In this document: piece by piece, positions 8,810 to 18,255 of the stretch
Layout: every line of letters starts with the position of its first letter
Numbering within the stretch: position 1 is the first letter of the stretch
From: Saprospiraceae bacterium
Lineage (GTDB): Bacteria > Bacteroidota > Bacteroidia > Chitinophagales > Saprospiraceae
Reading direction: 5' to 3'
Assembly: GCA_016718205.1 (NCBI GenBank)
Contig: JADKEB010000001.1
Span: 1-64,000, forward strand
Length of the DNA stretch: 64,000 nt
Position numbers and translations under genes: made by a program
Notes under the pieces: model-generated
Told to the model about the DNA's origin: nothing
Databases searched by the model: none
Seen by the model: the letters and a program-made list of their open reading frames with translations, nothing else

Positions 8810-8823
8810 GATATTGAAGTATT

Positions 8824-9111
8824 TCAGACTTTTGGTTTGGCAATTTTTTTATTTTTCTGCATCATGACGACAATGTCCTCCCAGTCAAAAAAAATGACAC
8901 CATTGACCTTGGTGTATGGAAGGATTCGCATGATCCGAAGCTGATGAATAGTAGATGCCGAAAGACCCAGAGCTTCCTGCAATTCTGACGTTTTTAAAAA
9001 TCGTTTTTGACCGGCGGTTCCCCGGGGTGTGCTGATGAGATCTTTGAGCTGTTCAATCAGCTCTGTTTTGAACTCCCTGAGGTCGTCTGTGGTGATGATA
9101 TTTGCTGGCAT
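8824..9111 (-). CDS. Helix-turn-helix, excisionase-like protein
   Basis: From the ATG at 9111 (MPANIITTDDLREF) this is a 95-aa protein. It has an N-terminal helix and a MerR/excisionase-type HTH: FLKTSELQEALGLSAS, then TIHQLRIMRILPYTKVNG and a wing FFDWEDI. Such small proteins direct DNA bending for excision or control element genes. The longer reading to 9177 adds an unlikely Cys-rich leader. It is the first gene of the module ending in the DnaC-like ATPase. About 700 bp upstream lie the iteron repeats. Confidence 0.75.
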   Translation of the reverse strand: MPANIITTDDLREFKTELIEQLKDLISTPRGTAGQKRFLKTSELQEALGLSASTIHQLRIMRILPYTKVNGVIFFDWEDIVVMMQKNKKIAKPKV

Positions 9112-9817
9112 GATGTATATGATTTTGTTGCAGCAAAGGTGTGGGTATCCGAAATATTTCGAACACAAGTAGAACACCAGTGGTGTTCATTTTTTTTCAC
9201 TTTTTATGGATGGCCCGGACCAATTATACCATAGGAAATATCAATAAATATTGCACATTTAATAGATTATCAATAACTTATGTTGAAAATAGATTTAATT
9301 TATGAGTGCGACTTTTTTCTAAAAATAATTGAAATTTTAACACTTTTTGGCTCAAACAGAATTTTTCCACACAAGGTGGTATTTTTTTCAGAATCATATT
9401 TTGTTAGTGAACGATAATTGTCCAAGTAAAAGAAACTTTATTTTTCAAAGGACAGGTTCTACAAAATCGATGGTTAAACATTTCATATTAAAGGATAAAA
9501 ATTTAGATATTGAACAGACCCGGCCAAAAACCAGCGATAGTGATTGAAGAATCGGAATTGCGCATTTCGCATATTAATCAGTTAAAACAAGGAATTAGAA
9601 ATAAAATGCGAAATGAAAAGCATGTAGATTCGGGAAAGAACGGTGCTTCAGCAATCGCCTTTTTTTGGCCTAGCGTTTTTGCTTACTTTTTTGGCAATGC
9701 AAAAAGTAAGAGCCACACCGGCTTTAGGTGATACTGTGGAATAATTAACATTCTTTTTTCAATAAATTGAACTACGTATAAAAAACCAGGAAAAAACGTA
9801 GATCGTCACCAGTCCGC

Positions 9818-9925
9818 CAAACGTACCATCGTGGACTGTCTCGCAGTCATGCTCGTCCTTTAAACGTACATGGTCATTCTCGAAACGTACATGCTCGTCC
9901 TTTAAACGTACATGGTCGGTACGTT
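9818..9925. repeat. Iteron array, AAACGTAC at 21-bp phase
   Basis: AAACGTAC occurs at 9818, 9861, 9882 and 9903, and inverted (GTACGTTT) at 9918-9925. Spacings are 43, 21 and 21 bp, two helical turns. A 28-bp perfect direct repeat that includes the core is at 9847-9874 and 9889-9916. Placed upstream of a helicase-loader module, this looks like an initiator-binding array. There is no spacer pattern like a CRISPR. Confidence 0.65.
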
Positions 9926-9952
9926 TAAAGGAATGGAGGCGATCAATGTATA

Positions 9953-9987
9953 TAAGACTATATAAAGACTATAAGACTATTAAGACT
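9953..9987. repeat. AAGACTA tandem repeats, AT-rich
   Basis: AAGACTA occurs four times (9953, 9964, 9972, 9981) in an AT-rich stretch directly beside the iterons. This is the usual place of an unwinding element in an iteron origin; that role is inference. Confidence 0.5.
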
Positions 9988-10304
9988 AAGCGTGAAAAAA
10001 AAATTAAAAAATTTCGGAAAAACAAAGAAAGACACGGGACGTCTCGCACCGGGGGGCGGCGACCGGAGACAAATGAATTTTGAAATATGAAATCAGTAGC
10101 GCAAGGTTGCTTCTGGGGCTATTAGGTGGATTCTGAGAGCGTTTTGATGTATTGTTGGAAACTTTGTCGCATTGTGAAATTAATCTCGTCTGTTGGCTTA
10201 AATACTTAACTATTGAAATGTTAATAAAAAAGTTGTATTCAATTGACATTGAATACAACCCTAACAACAAAAACATAATATGATTCCTATTATATAGAAA
10301 ATTT

Positions 10305-10700
10305 TTAAATTGCCAAAGTTAGCATGGAATTCACTACACACCAGACACCTTCTTCATCCGGAATCTCCTTTTTTTTTGCAGGAAGGCATATCGTCTCTTC
10401 CTTCCAATGTTTTGTAAAAAAGTGAAGCATCTCGCTGAATGGAAAAAGACTTCTCAGTAAAATTACCCGGACTTGCGTCGAATTGAGCTGCCTTGATACC
10501 ATCACCCAAATCCTTTTTACCATGGCATGAAGCGCAATGTTTGTTATACAAAACTTTACCTGCAGCGATAGATGCTGTATCTGCTTTTTCCGGATTCTTC
10601 ATTTTAAGGTATTTATCCGGAGCCTTCCAAGGGTCACCTGCAACAGATATATTTGTAAATGAATACAATAAGGCTATACTGAATAACAGACCAAAATATT
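10305..10700 (-). pseudogene. Small c-type cytochrome, frameshifted
   Basis: The protein has a hydrophobic leader (YFGLLFSIALLYS) and a haem site CASCHGKK, with a later Met in DDMP that would be the second haem ligand. It is a class I-like periplasmic cytochrome c. The frame breaks near 10375 within a run of T residues; the C-terminal part (KKIPDEEGVWCVVNSM) continues in the other frame to the stop at 10305. No ATG precedes the leader, so the start is lost or is TTG/ATA. It follows the DUF5777 gene and probably belongs to the same haem-protein operon. Confidence 0.7.
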
Positions 10701-10819
10701 GAATCAGTATTCAGGGCAGAAATATTTTAAACCACCCTATGGAAAATACTTCATTCTAAAAGAGTGAGGTCGTACTTTTCAACCTCATCTTTAAACAATA
10801 TTCTAATCCAATAATCTTA

Positions 10820-11797
10820 TTATTTGTGCTCTTCCTTTTGTTTTCTTTTAAACATCATATCTCCTAAACTTTCTTCTTTTGCATCCAAAAGCCTGGTTAT
10901 ATTAAATCCTATTAAAAAAGCACCATCGGTATAGTCGTTTTGATTTAATACATTGTTGTATTGTGGTACTATCCATTTATAATTCCCAAGAAAAACCTGA
11001 AATGCGTGTAATGGAGTTGCTAATTCTACCCCAAAACTTACATTAGGATTTGGATTATTTGTAACATGCTTAGTGATTGGCTGGTCATAATTTCCAATAA
11101 AGGCAAATGCATCTGAAATTTTATATCTGCCTAAAACACTAAAAGAAAAATGGTCATTTTTAAGCTTTCCTACCTGATTACCATCAGAATTTATGTAACC
11201 TGGCACTGCATTAAAATGTGATAAGTTAAGAGAACCCTGAATTGATAAATCCCTTGAAAGTTTTTTGGCTATCATCAACTGGTGGAAAAAACTATACCTG
11301 TCGGTACTGTTAATAAAATTTTCTTTTTTCCTAGTATCGACCCCCACATTTCCAAAATAGGTAACACTGACCGGCATTCCTTTTTCACTGTTTTCCTTAA
11401 GGAACGCATATTTCCAATTGAAGTCCCAAAGAAGTCGGTCTTTTGTAAATCCAAACCCAATCATTAATCTGTTAATAGGGGTATATCCAAATCCAATCCG
11501 GATATTAGATGGTGCATAAAGACCTAAAAAGTCGCTGTACCCATTTTTGATTGTTCCGAAGCGATGTAAAATATCAAACTCAAATGTTCTTCGCAACGGA
11601 ACGTGTACTGTTTGATTGTCAATAAGCCAAATACTTTCAAAAGTATTTCCGACTCTTTGTAATCCTCGGCTTTTAATAGCAAGTGTTTGTACAACTTCTT
11701 CTTCGTTTTCTTGCCCATATCCAATATAAACAAAGGAAATAGAAAAGATTATTAAGAAAATGCTGGTATTAATTTTAAAAATATTTTTAATTGACAT
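10820..11797 (-). CDS. DUF5777 family beta-barrel protein
   Basis: The 325-aa protein has a signal peptide (ending near GYGQ, residue 29). It then shows alternating polar and hydrophobic strands typical of an outer-membrane barrel: FEFDILHRFGTIKNGYSDFL, IRIGFGYTPINRLMIGFGFT, FAFIGNYDQPI. The wording of these strands matches the DUF5777 family of Bacteroidota, often found beside haem proteins. The function of the family is not established. It lies 12 bp after the haem lipoprotein gene and is read with it. Confidence 0.75.
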   Translation of the reverse strand: MSIKNIFKINTSIFLIIFSISFVYIGYGQENEEEVVQTLAIKSRGLQRVGNTFESIWLIDNQTVHVPLRRTFEFDILHRFGTIKNGYSDFLGLYAPSNIRIGFGYTPINRLMIGFGFTKDRLLWDFNWKYAFLKENSEKGMPVSVTYFGNVGVDTRKKENFINSTDRYSFFHQLMIAKKLSRDLSIQGSLNLSHFNAVPGYINSDGNQVGKLKNDHFSFSVLGRYKISDAFAFIGNYDQPITKHVTNNPNPNVSFGVELATPLHAFQVFLGNYKWIVPQYNNVLNQNDYTDGAFLIGFNITRLLDAKEESLGDMMFKRKQKEEHK

Positions 11798-11809
11798 GAT
11801 TTAAACTTT

Positions 11810-12202
11810 TTAATTATTTAATGAACCTTGTTTGATCCAGGCCAAAACTTTGGCATTGTAAGAAATATTTGGACCTGAAACCGGCATAGGAATTGACTTA
11901 TTACCTTTCATCCACTGATATAATTCACTTTCTTCCGGGTTACCATTATTTAAATAATTTCCATTTATCAAAGAATTATAAGCAGATGACGGAGAAAGGT
12001 CAGGTTTAATACCACCAGTATTATGGCAACCTGATGTATTGCAATCTTTATTAAAGATTACCATAATGTCATCATTAAAACTTACATCCCCACTAAATTC
12101 TTCATTATCGTTAACGATGCTATTGTCATAATAACAACCTGCAAAAGAAATCAATCCAAATATTAGTGCAAGAAAGATGACTTGAATTTTTGAATTTGAC
12201 AT
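11810..12202 (-). CDS. Haem-binding lipoprotein, single CxxxCH
   Basis: With the start at 12202 the protein is about 130 aa. A signal peptide ends in a lipobox (LISFAGC), so it should sit in a membrane facing the periplasm. A site CNTSGCH near the middle fits a covalent haem motif of the CxxxCH type, followed by PDLSPSSAYNSLINGNY and IPMPVSGP, as in small Planctomycete-type cytochromes. It lies between the EB_dh-like gene and the DUF5777 gene and probably passes electrons among them. The longer reading to 12253 would run into the upstream gene. Confidence 0.7.
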   Translation of the reverse strand: MSNSKIQVIFLALIFGLISFAGCYYDNSIVNDNEEFSGDVSFNDDIMVIFNKDCNTSGCHNTGGIKPDLSPSSAYNSLINGNYLNNGNPEESELYQWMKGNKSIPMPVSGPNISYNAKVLAWIKQGSLNN

Positions 12203-12259
12203 GACCATATTTTTAAAATAAATTAATAGAATCCTTATACTAAATTTGTTCAATTGAAT

Positions 12260-13480
12260 CTATTTATCAAAAATAAGTTTCAAATTAGCCTTAATTGAAT
12301 GGGCAATTTGTGCATTTTCAAATATTGCAAATCCAAAATATTGATCTTGCAAGGAAGTAAAATCAATGTCATTTTCAGCATCACTGGTTTTCAATGCTCT
12401 TTTGAATTCAAGCGTCCAAACGCCATTGGCCCAAACAGCTTTGCATGGAATATCCCCCATACTTCCTGTGTATGCATCATTTAGTGTAACCCCGGCTATT
12501 GCTTTTGCTCCTACATTTGCACCAACTCTCAAATAACCAGTATCTACATTTGGATCTATTGTTGTGCCATCGTTAAGTGTTAATATTCCCGTTTCTGATA
12601 CTGCAGTCACCAATTTTGCACTACCAGCGGTAAACTCTGAGTTCATAATCCATCCGTGGTTGTCAGTTCTTCCAGGAACAACATATTTAGGGACAGAAAC
12701 CTTTATTTCAGGAGATGAACCAGTGATTACTAAAGTTTGAGAATTATTCTGATATACATCTACTCCGGCGTCAGATTTTCTTCCATTAGGATAAGCATTA
12801 TTTTGGTATTGGTCATGTATTTGATTTCCGGCATTTACTCCACCCCTAACAGATTTCCAATGCCACATATCTATTTTTTCAGTTGCAAAGTTAGTAAAGT
12901 GGCGACTTGAGCCGTCAGCAGCTGGTAAGCCTGTATGACAAGATTTAAAGCAAGTAGCACTATTCCAACCATTGACAGAATTATTTATGTTCCACAACAT
13001 AGACATTTTGTCTTCGTAATAAGGTAGTCTGGTCACTCCTCCAGTAGCACCAAAAGCAAAAGTACCACTCTCTTGTGCCCATTTTTTTGTAGCAGGGTCA
13101 AAATACCAGGGTGATCTGGATAATGATTTGGTAGGGTCTACCCATTCTGCCAAAAAATAAATATTGGCATCATCATATGCAGAACGTAAAGTAACCGAAG
13201 GAATTATGTTTGCAGTATACCCTCTGAATACATCTCCGGTTACTTCAGGCACTGATGTGCTGAATTCAAGTTTTGGACTGTTTGCCCACATCGCATCTAC
13301 TACACCATCTATAGTAGGTGCAGTAGTAATTTTTGCTGATAATAAATCTCTACCACTCACTAATGATGATGCTGGTTCAATGATTTGGTTGTCATTGGTA
13401 CAATTGGGAAAATACAAAATGGCGGCCATGATTATCATGATGGTCACTAAAGTTCGGAATTTTCTGAAAGGCAAGTTCAT
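12260..13480 (-). CDS. Ethylbenzene dehydrogenase-related haem-binding lipoprotein
   Basis: From the ATG at 13480 (MNLPFRKF) the 406-aa protein has a signal peptide with lipobox LYFPNC. The body resembles the haem-binding subunit fold of ethylbenzene dehydrogenase/DMSO-reductase-type enzymes (PF09459). It shows APTIDGVVDAMW near the N-terminus, YDDANIYFLAEWVDPTKS, and a c-type haem site CFKSCH. C-terminal strands VWTLEFKRALKT and FGFAIFEN end the domain. It heads a minus-strand cluster with a haem lipoprotein, DUF5777 and cytochrome c. No molybdenum catalytic subunit is nearby, so it may act as an electron carrier. Confidence 0.75.
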   Translation of the reverse strand: MNLPFRKFRTLVTIMIIMAAILYFPNCTNDNQIIEPASSLVSGRDLLSAKITTAPTIDGVVDAMWANSPKLEFSTSVPEVTGDVFRGYTANIIPSVTLRSAYDDANIYFLAEWVDPTKSLSRSPWYFDPATKKWAQESGTFAFGATGGVTRLPYYEDKMSMLWNINNSVNGWNSATCFKSCHTGLPAADGSSRHFTNFATEKIDMWHWKSVRGGVNAGNQIHDQYQNNAYPNGRKSDAGVDVYQNNSQTLVITGSSPEIKVSVPKYVVPGRTDNHGWIMNSEFTAGSAKLVTAVSETGILTLNDGTTIDPNVDTGYLRVGANVGAKAIAGVTLNDAYTGSMGDIPCKAVWANGVWTLEFKRALKTSDAENDIDFTSLQDQYFGFAIFENAQIAHSIKANLKLIFDK

Positions 13481-13965
13481 AACATTATTTTTTATGTGAA
13501 AAAATTGGTTTATATTACTAATATGCAGCAAAGATATCCGTTACATTTTGACAATATTATGACAAATGCTTTTAGTGTGTATGATCATAATCACTTTCGA
13601 AGAGCTGATACAAATTTAAAACCAAAAAACTATGATCTTTATCACAATTTATCATCAAAAGTGTATTATGCTTATAATTATATATAATAAATCACCATAT
13701 AATTAAAATCAGAAAAGGAAAATTTTACTTAAAATCCAGTGAACTAAAAACCGGATAAAAAAATAATTACTTAAGTTTACCAATTTATATGATACACAAG
13801 TTAAAAATGAATTGGTCAAAATGAAAGCCCACAGCCATTATAATATTACCAAAAATTATACACTGAGCTTTTATTAAAGATTCACTTTTCTACGAATACT
13901 GTATCGTCCACCAAGGCAATAAGTCTATTCTGAGCGTGGTTTGGAAAGATTAATCGCCCTTTAAC
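13481..13965. other. Intergenic, nothing recognised
   Basis: This 485-bp AT-rich stretch separates the haem cluster from the hsdR relic. I see no gene, no RNA and no clear repeat in it. Confidence 0.5.
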
Positions 13966-14399
13966 TCACCCCATCATCCCATTAATAAACGTCTCTACAA
14001 AATCCATGATACGTTGTAAAATCCTGTCGCCGGATTTCTTAAGTTGCAGTAGGCTTGGTTTTTCTCCTTCAATCAGTTCCAGTACTTCATCACGCATGGG
14101 CGTTCTTTCAGCAAACAGATAATCTTCGATCAGCTTTTCAGTACGTTCAAATGACAGGCTTTCTTCTTTGACCATTTTGTCAAAGGCTATTTGCTTTTCT
14201 TTATCCCAAAAGTTTTCAAATTCTGTTGTGACATTATCAGCATCTTTGATGTCAGGTAGGTTATCAGAAATAAATCTCTCAATCAGTTCACGCTTACTAC
14301 GCAGGGTAACTTCTGTATTGAGTAAATTGAGTATATCTCTTTCTGTAGTAGTAGAACTTTTATCTTTTTTGGATTTTAATTTTATTAGTAACTTAATTA
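13966..14399 (-). pseudogene. hsdR: hsdR relic, C-terminal part
   Basis: This is the C-terminus of a type I restriction motor subunit of the EcoR124 type: LKSKKDKSSTTTERDILNLL through RIMDFVETFINGMMG. It is separated from the rest of the gene by an inserted IS element. Removing the IS and one copy of AATTA joins TYII to KLLIKLKSKKDK in frame. The relic has no hsdM or hsdS beside it. Confidence 0.8.
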
Positions 14400-15759
14400 C
14401 AATAGTCCGATAACTTTTGATAAAAACATTATAAAATAAAATATATGTAAAAAGTAAATGCGTAAATTGGCCCTTGAGCCAACCTGTAATCAAACTCTCT
14501 TACCAACATGATTACACAAGACGCATTTACTTCAGGCAAAAGCCTTATGGGAGCAATATTAGAAAAAATGGTTGGCATCAACAAATGGCAGAAAGTATTT
14601 TTTATTGAAGTAACCATGTTATTTCTAACGATCAAAGGTAAAATCAATTTTACTCAGATGGAAAGATATAGTTCTTCGCCCGAAGTGAGGTTTCGTAACA
14701 TGTTCAAGAAGGTATTTGATTTTTTATCTTTCAATTCGCTCTTTATCACCGAACAGTGCGGTGATGAGTTAGTAATTGGATTTGATCCTTCATATCTTTC
14801 AAAGAGTGGAAAACATACACCTAATGTAGGCTATTTTTATTCTGGCGTAGCAGGTATGATCAAACGAGGAATGGAATTTGGATGCTTGGCCATCATAGAT
14901 GTCAAGCAAAATACAGCCTATCATCTTGATGCCGTACAGACACCACCGGTGAAGAAAGAAGATGCAGAAACTGGTCTGATCAAACACTATTGTAAGATAT
15001 TTGTCGAAAGGATTAATACAATAAAGAAACATAGTGAAATCCTGGTAGTAGATGGTTGGTTTAACAAGCAAAAATTTGTTGAATCAATGACCTTCCTGGG
15101 ACTAGAGGTGATTTGTAGATTACGCCCCGATGCAAATTTAAAGTATATTTACAATGGTCCGAAGAAGGCAGGAAGAGGTCGTCCAAAAAAATATTCAGGC
15201 AAAGTAAATCTCAAAAAAATAGATAAGCGCGTATTCAAAAAGACATTTCAGGATGATGCAAAAGTCATATACGAAGCCGTGGTGTATTCCATAAGTCTAA
15301 AGATAAACATCAAAGTGGCTTATACAGAATATTTAAATGAGAAAGGTGAAGTTACAAACACCATTCTTTATTTTAGCACCAACACGTCTAGGGATTCCAT
15401 CGACATAGTCAGATATTACAAAGCCAGATTTCAAATGGAATTTATATTCAGAGATGGCAAACAGTTTACCGGATTAGCCAACTGTCAGGCAAGGTCTGTG
15501 GAGAAAATCCACAATCATGTCAATTACGCTATGACAGCAGTCAATGTGGCTAAAGCAATCATACGGCAAGGCATCGAAAAAGATCAGCCGTGCAGTTGCT
15601 CCATTCAAGATATAAAAACAGAGTTATTTAATCAATTTCTGCTGGAAAGAATATTTATCAACTATGATATTGACCCAGAGTTGCAAAAAAATAATGAATT
15701 AAAACGCAAAATATTAGATTTTGGTAAAGTCGCAGCTTAATTTTGTTATCGGAGTATTG
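14400..15759 (+). mobile_element. IS4-like insertion sequence, 1360 bp
   Basis: The ends are inverted repeats CAATAGTCCGATAAC (14400-14414) and GTTATCGGAGTATTG (15745-15759), 14 of 15 matching. AATTA flanks both sides as a target-site duplication. It contains one transposase gene and is inserted in hsdR. The clean duplication shows a fairly recent insertion. Confidence 0.85.
14508..15740 (+). CDS. IS4-family DDE transposase
   Basis: The 410-aa protein is intact and fills the IS. The catalytic carboxylates fit the DDE_Tnp_1 pattern: ELVIGFDPSYL near 87 (first D), LVVDGWFNKQ near 180 (second D), and the Y-x2-R-x3-E-x6-K-like signature YYKARFQMEFIFRDGKQF near 304. It cuts and pastes the element using the 15-bp ends. 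The reading frame starts about 100 bp inside the left end and stops 19 bp before the right end. Confidence 0.85.
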   Translation: MITQDAFTSGKSLMGAILEKMVGINKWQKVFFIEVTMLFLTIKGKINFTQMERYSSSPEVRFRNMFKKVFDFLSFNSLFITEQCGDELVIGFDPSYLSKSGKHTPNVGYFYSGVAGMIKRGMEFGCLAIIDVKQNTAYHLDAVQTPPVKKEDAETGLIKHYCKIFVERINTIKKHSEILVVDGWFNKQKFVESMTFLGLEVICRLRPDANLKYIYNGPKKAGRGRPKKYSGKVNLKKIDKRVFKKTFQDDAKVIYEAVVYSISLKINIKVAYTEYLNEKGEVTNTILYFSTNTSRDSIDIVRYYKARFQMEFIFRDGKQFTGLANCQARSVEKIHNHVNYAMTAVNVAKAIIRQGIEKDQPCSCSIQDIKTELFNQFLLERIFINYDIDPELQKNNELKRKILDFGKVAA

Positions 15760-16757
15760 AATTATATAGGTGACATTAATTTCATCGCGGTGTATCAGTT
15801 CCAATTCAAAGTCCATATCTTCCAGAATAGACACTTTTCTTTTGGTGGCGTAACTTTGGTTTTATCAAAAGGTCCAGATATTTGCTCTTGTAATCTTCAA
15901 AATCCTGTTCAGTTACTTTAAAATCTTCCCACTTGAAATCAGAGAAGCTCACCAGGATATTTTTTATCCGCATCAGATCCCTGAATGCTTTGATGAAATT
16001 GAGTTCGTCTTCTTCCGTCACCAATTCATTGACAGCATTTATGGTAGGGGTGATCTCTTTTAGTTTATCATACGCATCATCAAATTTCCCTACGTAGTCT
16101 TCATATGGCTGCATGATGATGACTTCTATCGCTTCCTTATTGCTAAACAGTGTGATCGCTTCATCTGTCTTACCCTTCAGATTCCTGAACACTACAATAT
16201 TGCCCTGTGATTTGGTTTCGTTTTGTATTCTGTTGGTCCGACTATATGCCTGTATCAATCCATGATATTTCAGGTTTTTATCTACATAGAGTGTATTGAC
16301 TTTTTTGGCGTCAAACCCTGTCAAAAACATATTCACTACCAATAGGATATCTATACGATTGCTGATGTTTTCCGGTGAGCGTTCCCGATCCTTCAGCTTT
16401 TTGGATATGTCATTGTAGTAGTTGTAAAAGTCTTCACTTGTTTTGGTGCTATACTTAGTATTGTACATCAGATTATAATCTTCTATGTACTCATCCAGTT
16501 TCTCCCTGCTGTGTTTATTGATGGGATTGATAGCGTTAGCGGAACCTTGCGTTTTAGAAATGTATGGTGCTTGTGGATCAGCAGCCATAGGCAATTCATT
16601 ATTAAGCATGACAAAATCATCCTGTATTAATCCATTGGCATCAGCGTCATCTTCATTGGCAGCATAACTAAATATGGTAGCTATATTAATGTGCCCTCCT
16701 TTACTATGATCATTTAAAAACCGTTCTGAAATATGATCTTCGTCATATTTTGGTCTT
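15760..16757 (-). pseudogene. hsdR: hsdR relic, helicase part
   Basis: This is the middle of an EcoR124-type HsdR. From about 16757 (RPKYDED) the frame runs through ISNRIDILLVVNMFLTGFDA and LIQAYSRTNRIQNETKSQGN, the helicase C-terminal motifs V and VI of the DNA translocase. The nuclease and ATP-binding N-terminus is missing. Near 15845 a one-base shift puts the following ILEDMDFELELIHRDEINVT in another frame up to the IS boundary. The gene cannot yield active enzyme. Confidence 0.8.
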
Positions 16758-16762
16758 TATTG

Positions 16763-16792
16763 TTGACAATAGTTTAAAACCCCTTATCTTTG
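16763..16792 (+). promoter_or_regulatory. Promoter of the efflux operon
   Basis: TTG at 16763-16765 and TATCTTTG at 16785-16792 are separated by 19 bp, matching the Bacteroidota consensus. Transcription would start near 16798, inside the TetR operator. Confidence 0.72.
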
Positions 16793-16795
16793 CAG

Positions 16796-16809
16796 AGTGA
16801 ATGTTCACT
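16796..16809. promoter_or_regulatory. TetR-type operator
   Basis: AGTGAATGTTCACT is a 14-bp perfect palindrome lying over the predicted transcription start. This form and position suit repression by the TetR protein encoded at 17231-17828. Confidence 0.7.
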
Positions 16810-16826
16810 CACATAAATATTTAATC

Positions 16827-17230
16827 ATGAATGGCAAAAACAATATTGCAATTGGCTTTCTTACCATGGGGCTTTTTATGGCTTATGGATTCTTATTAAT
16901 TTATCTAAGAGATTTTGCTCCAGGCAAGGAAGAGTGGGTAAATTCATATAGCATAGGCAAACATTTTGAAAGCAGACCCATGTACACGGTAACTTATTTG
17001 CTTTTCTAAATATAGTAATAGGTTACTTGCTCTTACATTTTAAGGATAGACTCGAACACATAAAAATAATTTCATGGTTGGCCCTTTCGGGACTGCTGGT
17101 GCCACTAGGTATATTGGGAGAAATTTATTTGGGTTTGTCCCCTGTTTTTGTTTTGTTGGGTGCATTATCGATGACGGCATCAGTGATTTGGATGGGCATA
17201 TCATTTCTCAAAATTAAATCATTACAATAA
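16827..17230 (+). pseudogene. Four-helix membrane protein, frameshifted
   Basis: The ATG at 16827 opens a small integral membrane protein: IAIGFLTMGLFMAYGFLLIY, then a break, then LFAFLNIVIGYLLLHF, IISWLALSGLLVPLGILGEI and VFVLLGALSMTASVIWM. A single-base shift near 16985 splits it; the second half continues as HGNLFAFLN in another frame. I do not recognise the family. It is the first gene behind the TetR operator and ends exactly where the TetR gene begins. Confidence 0.6.
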
Positions 17231-17828
17231 ATGATTGAAATAGATAGTATTTCTAATAGACAAAAAGAAATAATAGAAGCCCCGGAAGGCAAAATACTTG
17301 ACAAGGTCAGGTGTTGGAGGCTTGACTATTAAGAACCTGGCTAAAGAGATGCATTTTTCAGAAAGTGCCATATACAGACACTTCACAAGTAAGGAAGAAA
17401 TCATCATTGCCATGTTAAATTATTTGGCAGATGATATGGATGAAAGATATACTCGGGTGATCAATAATGAACAGGATGTAATTCAAAAATTTACATTACT
17501 TTTTGAAAACCAATTTTCTTTTTTTGACAAGAATCCGCATTTTGTCGTAGCTGTATTTTCTGACGGCCTTATGGAAGAAAGCACAAGAATCAATGAGACA
17601 ATTCTAAAAATTATGGCTGTTAAAATGAAACACCTCATGCCTATCATTGGTGAAGGACAACATAAAAAAATATTTACCAATGCGATCACATCGGAAGAGA
17701 TGATTCATATAGTAATGGGTACATTCAGATTATTAATGTTTAAATGGCGTGTTGCCAACTTTCAATTTGATATCATCAGAAATGGAAACAACATGATCCA
17801 ATCTTTATTAACAATTATAAAAAATTAG
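17231..17828 (+). pseudogene. TetR/AcrR family repressor, frameshift near residue 22
   Basis: The gene starts at ATG 17231 (MIEIDSISNRQKEIIEA) and shifts frame by one base near 17297. It continues as LTRSGVGGLTIKNLAKEMHF and SESAIYRHFTSKEEIIIAML, the typical TetR helix-turn-helix. The C-terminal ligand domain runs to TIIKN. It most likely represses the operon through the palindrome at 16796-16809. If the shift is real, a TTG at 17298 could still give a protein lacking the first helix. It is followed within 4 bp by a lipoprotein gene. Confidence 0.75.
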
Positions 17829-17832
17829 AAAA

Positions 17833-18255
17833 ATGACAAAGTTAAATGTAATGATCATTTCTCTCTTCATTATTTTTTCAGCATCAAGCTGTAAGAATAA
17901 TGTCAATCACGATCTTAATTCGCCAGCAACTATCGAATTGAATGATGGCGCCAGGTGGCTGGTAAATGCAGAAATGAAGCCGTTTATTACCGAAAGTGAA
18001 AGTATTCTGAATACTTATATCTCCAATGGATCTGCCGATTTCAAGACCCTGGCTAAAGAATTGACGGATAAAAATTCCGGTCTCATAAAAAGTTGTACCA
18101 TGGATGGCAAAAGTCATGACGAGTTGCACAAATGGTTGCATCCACACATGGCACTGATCGAGTCATTGCAGGATGCAGAAAGCGATGATGCCGCCAATAA
18201 AATTATTTCCGAACTAAAAAGTTCTTTTGAAATCTATAATCAACATTTCCAATGA
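17833..18255 (+). CDS. Small lipoprotein, unknown function
   Basis: The 140-aa protein has a signal peptide and lipobox FSASSC (Cys 20). The mature part is soluble, helical and rich in acidic residues; it contains NDGARWLVNAEMKPFI, CTMDGKSHDELHKWLHPH and a C-terminal helix. The His/Asp-rich stretch DELHKWLHPH might bind metal. I do not recognise the family. Its stop overlaps the next start by 4 bp (ATGA), so the two are translationally coupled. Confidence 0.72.
   Translation: MTKLNVMIISLFIIFSASSCKNNVNHDLNSPATIELNDGARWLVNAEMKPFITESESILNTYISNGSADFKTLAKELTDKNSGLIKSCTMDGKSHDELHKWLHPHMALIESLQDAESDDAANKIISELKSSFEIYNQHFQ

Larger units (their letters stand above)
9112..10304. other. Noncoding region with candidate origin
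   Basis: No convincing gene is present in this 1.2-kb stretch; the short open frames lack family-like composition. It carries the iterons at 9818-9925, the AAGACTA repeats at 9953-9987, and a GC-rich patch at about 10030-10072 that stands out from the AT-rich surroundings. Confidence 0.55.

Noticed and set aside
8762..8944. Small plus-strand frame across the HTH gene
   Set aside because: It lies opposite the HTH and winged-helix genes and is a shadow of them.
9347..9731. Two small plus-strand frames before the iterons
   Set aside because: They overlap in different frames, resemble no family and lack a promoter.
9847..9916. 28-bp direct repeats that could suggest a CRISPR array
   Set aside because: Only two full copies, spacing fixed at 42 bp with shared AAACGTAC cores inside the spacer, and no cas genes. 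The iteron reading fits better.
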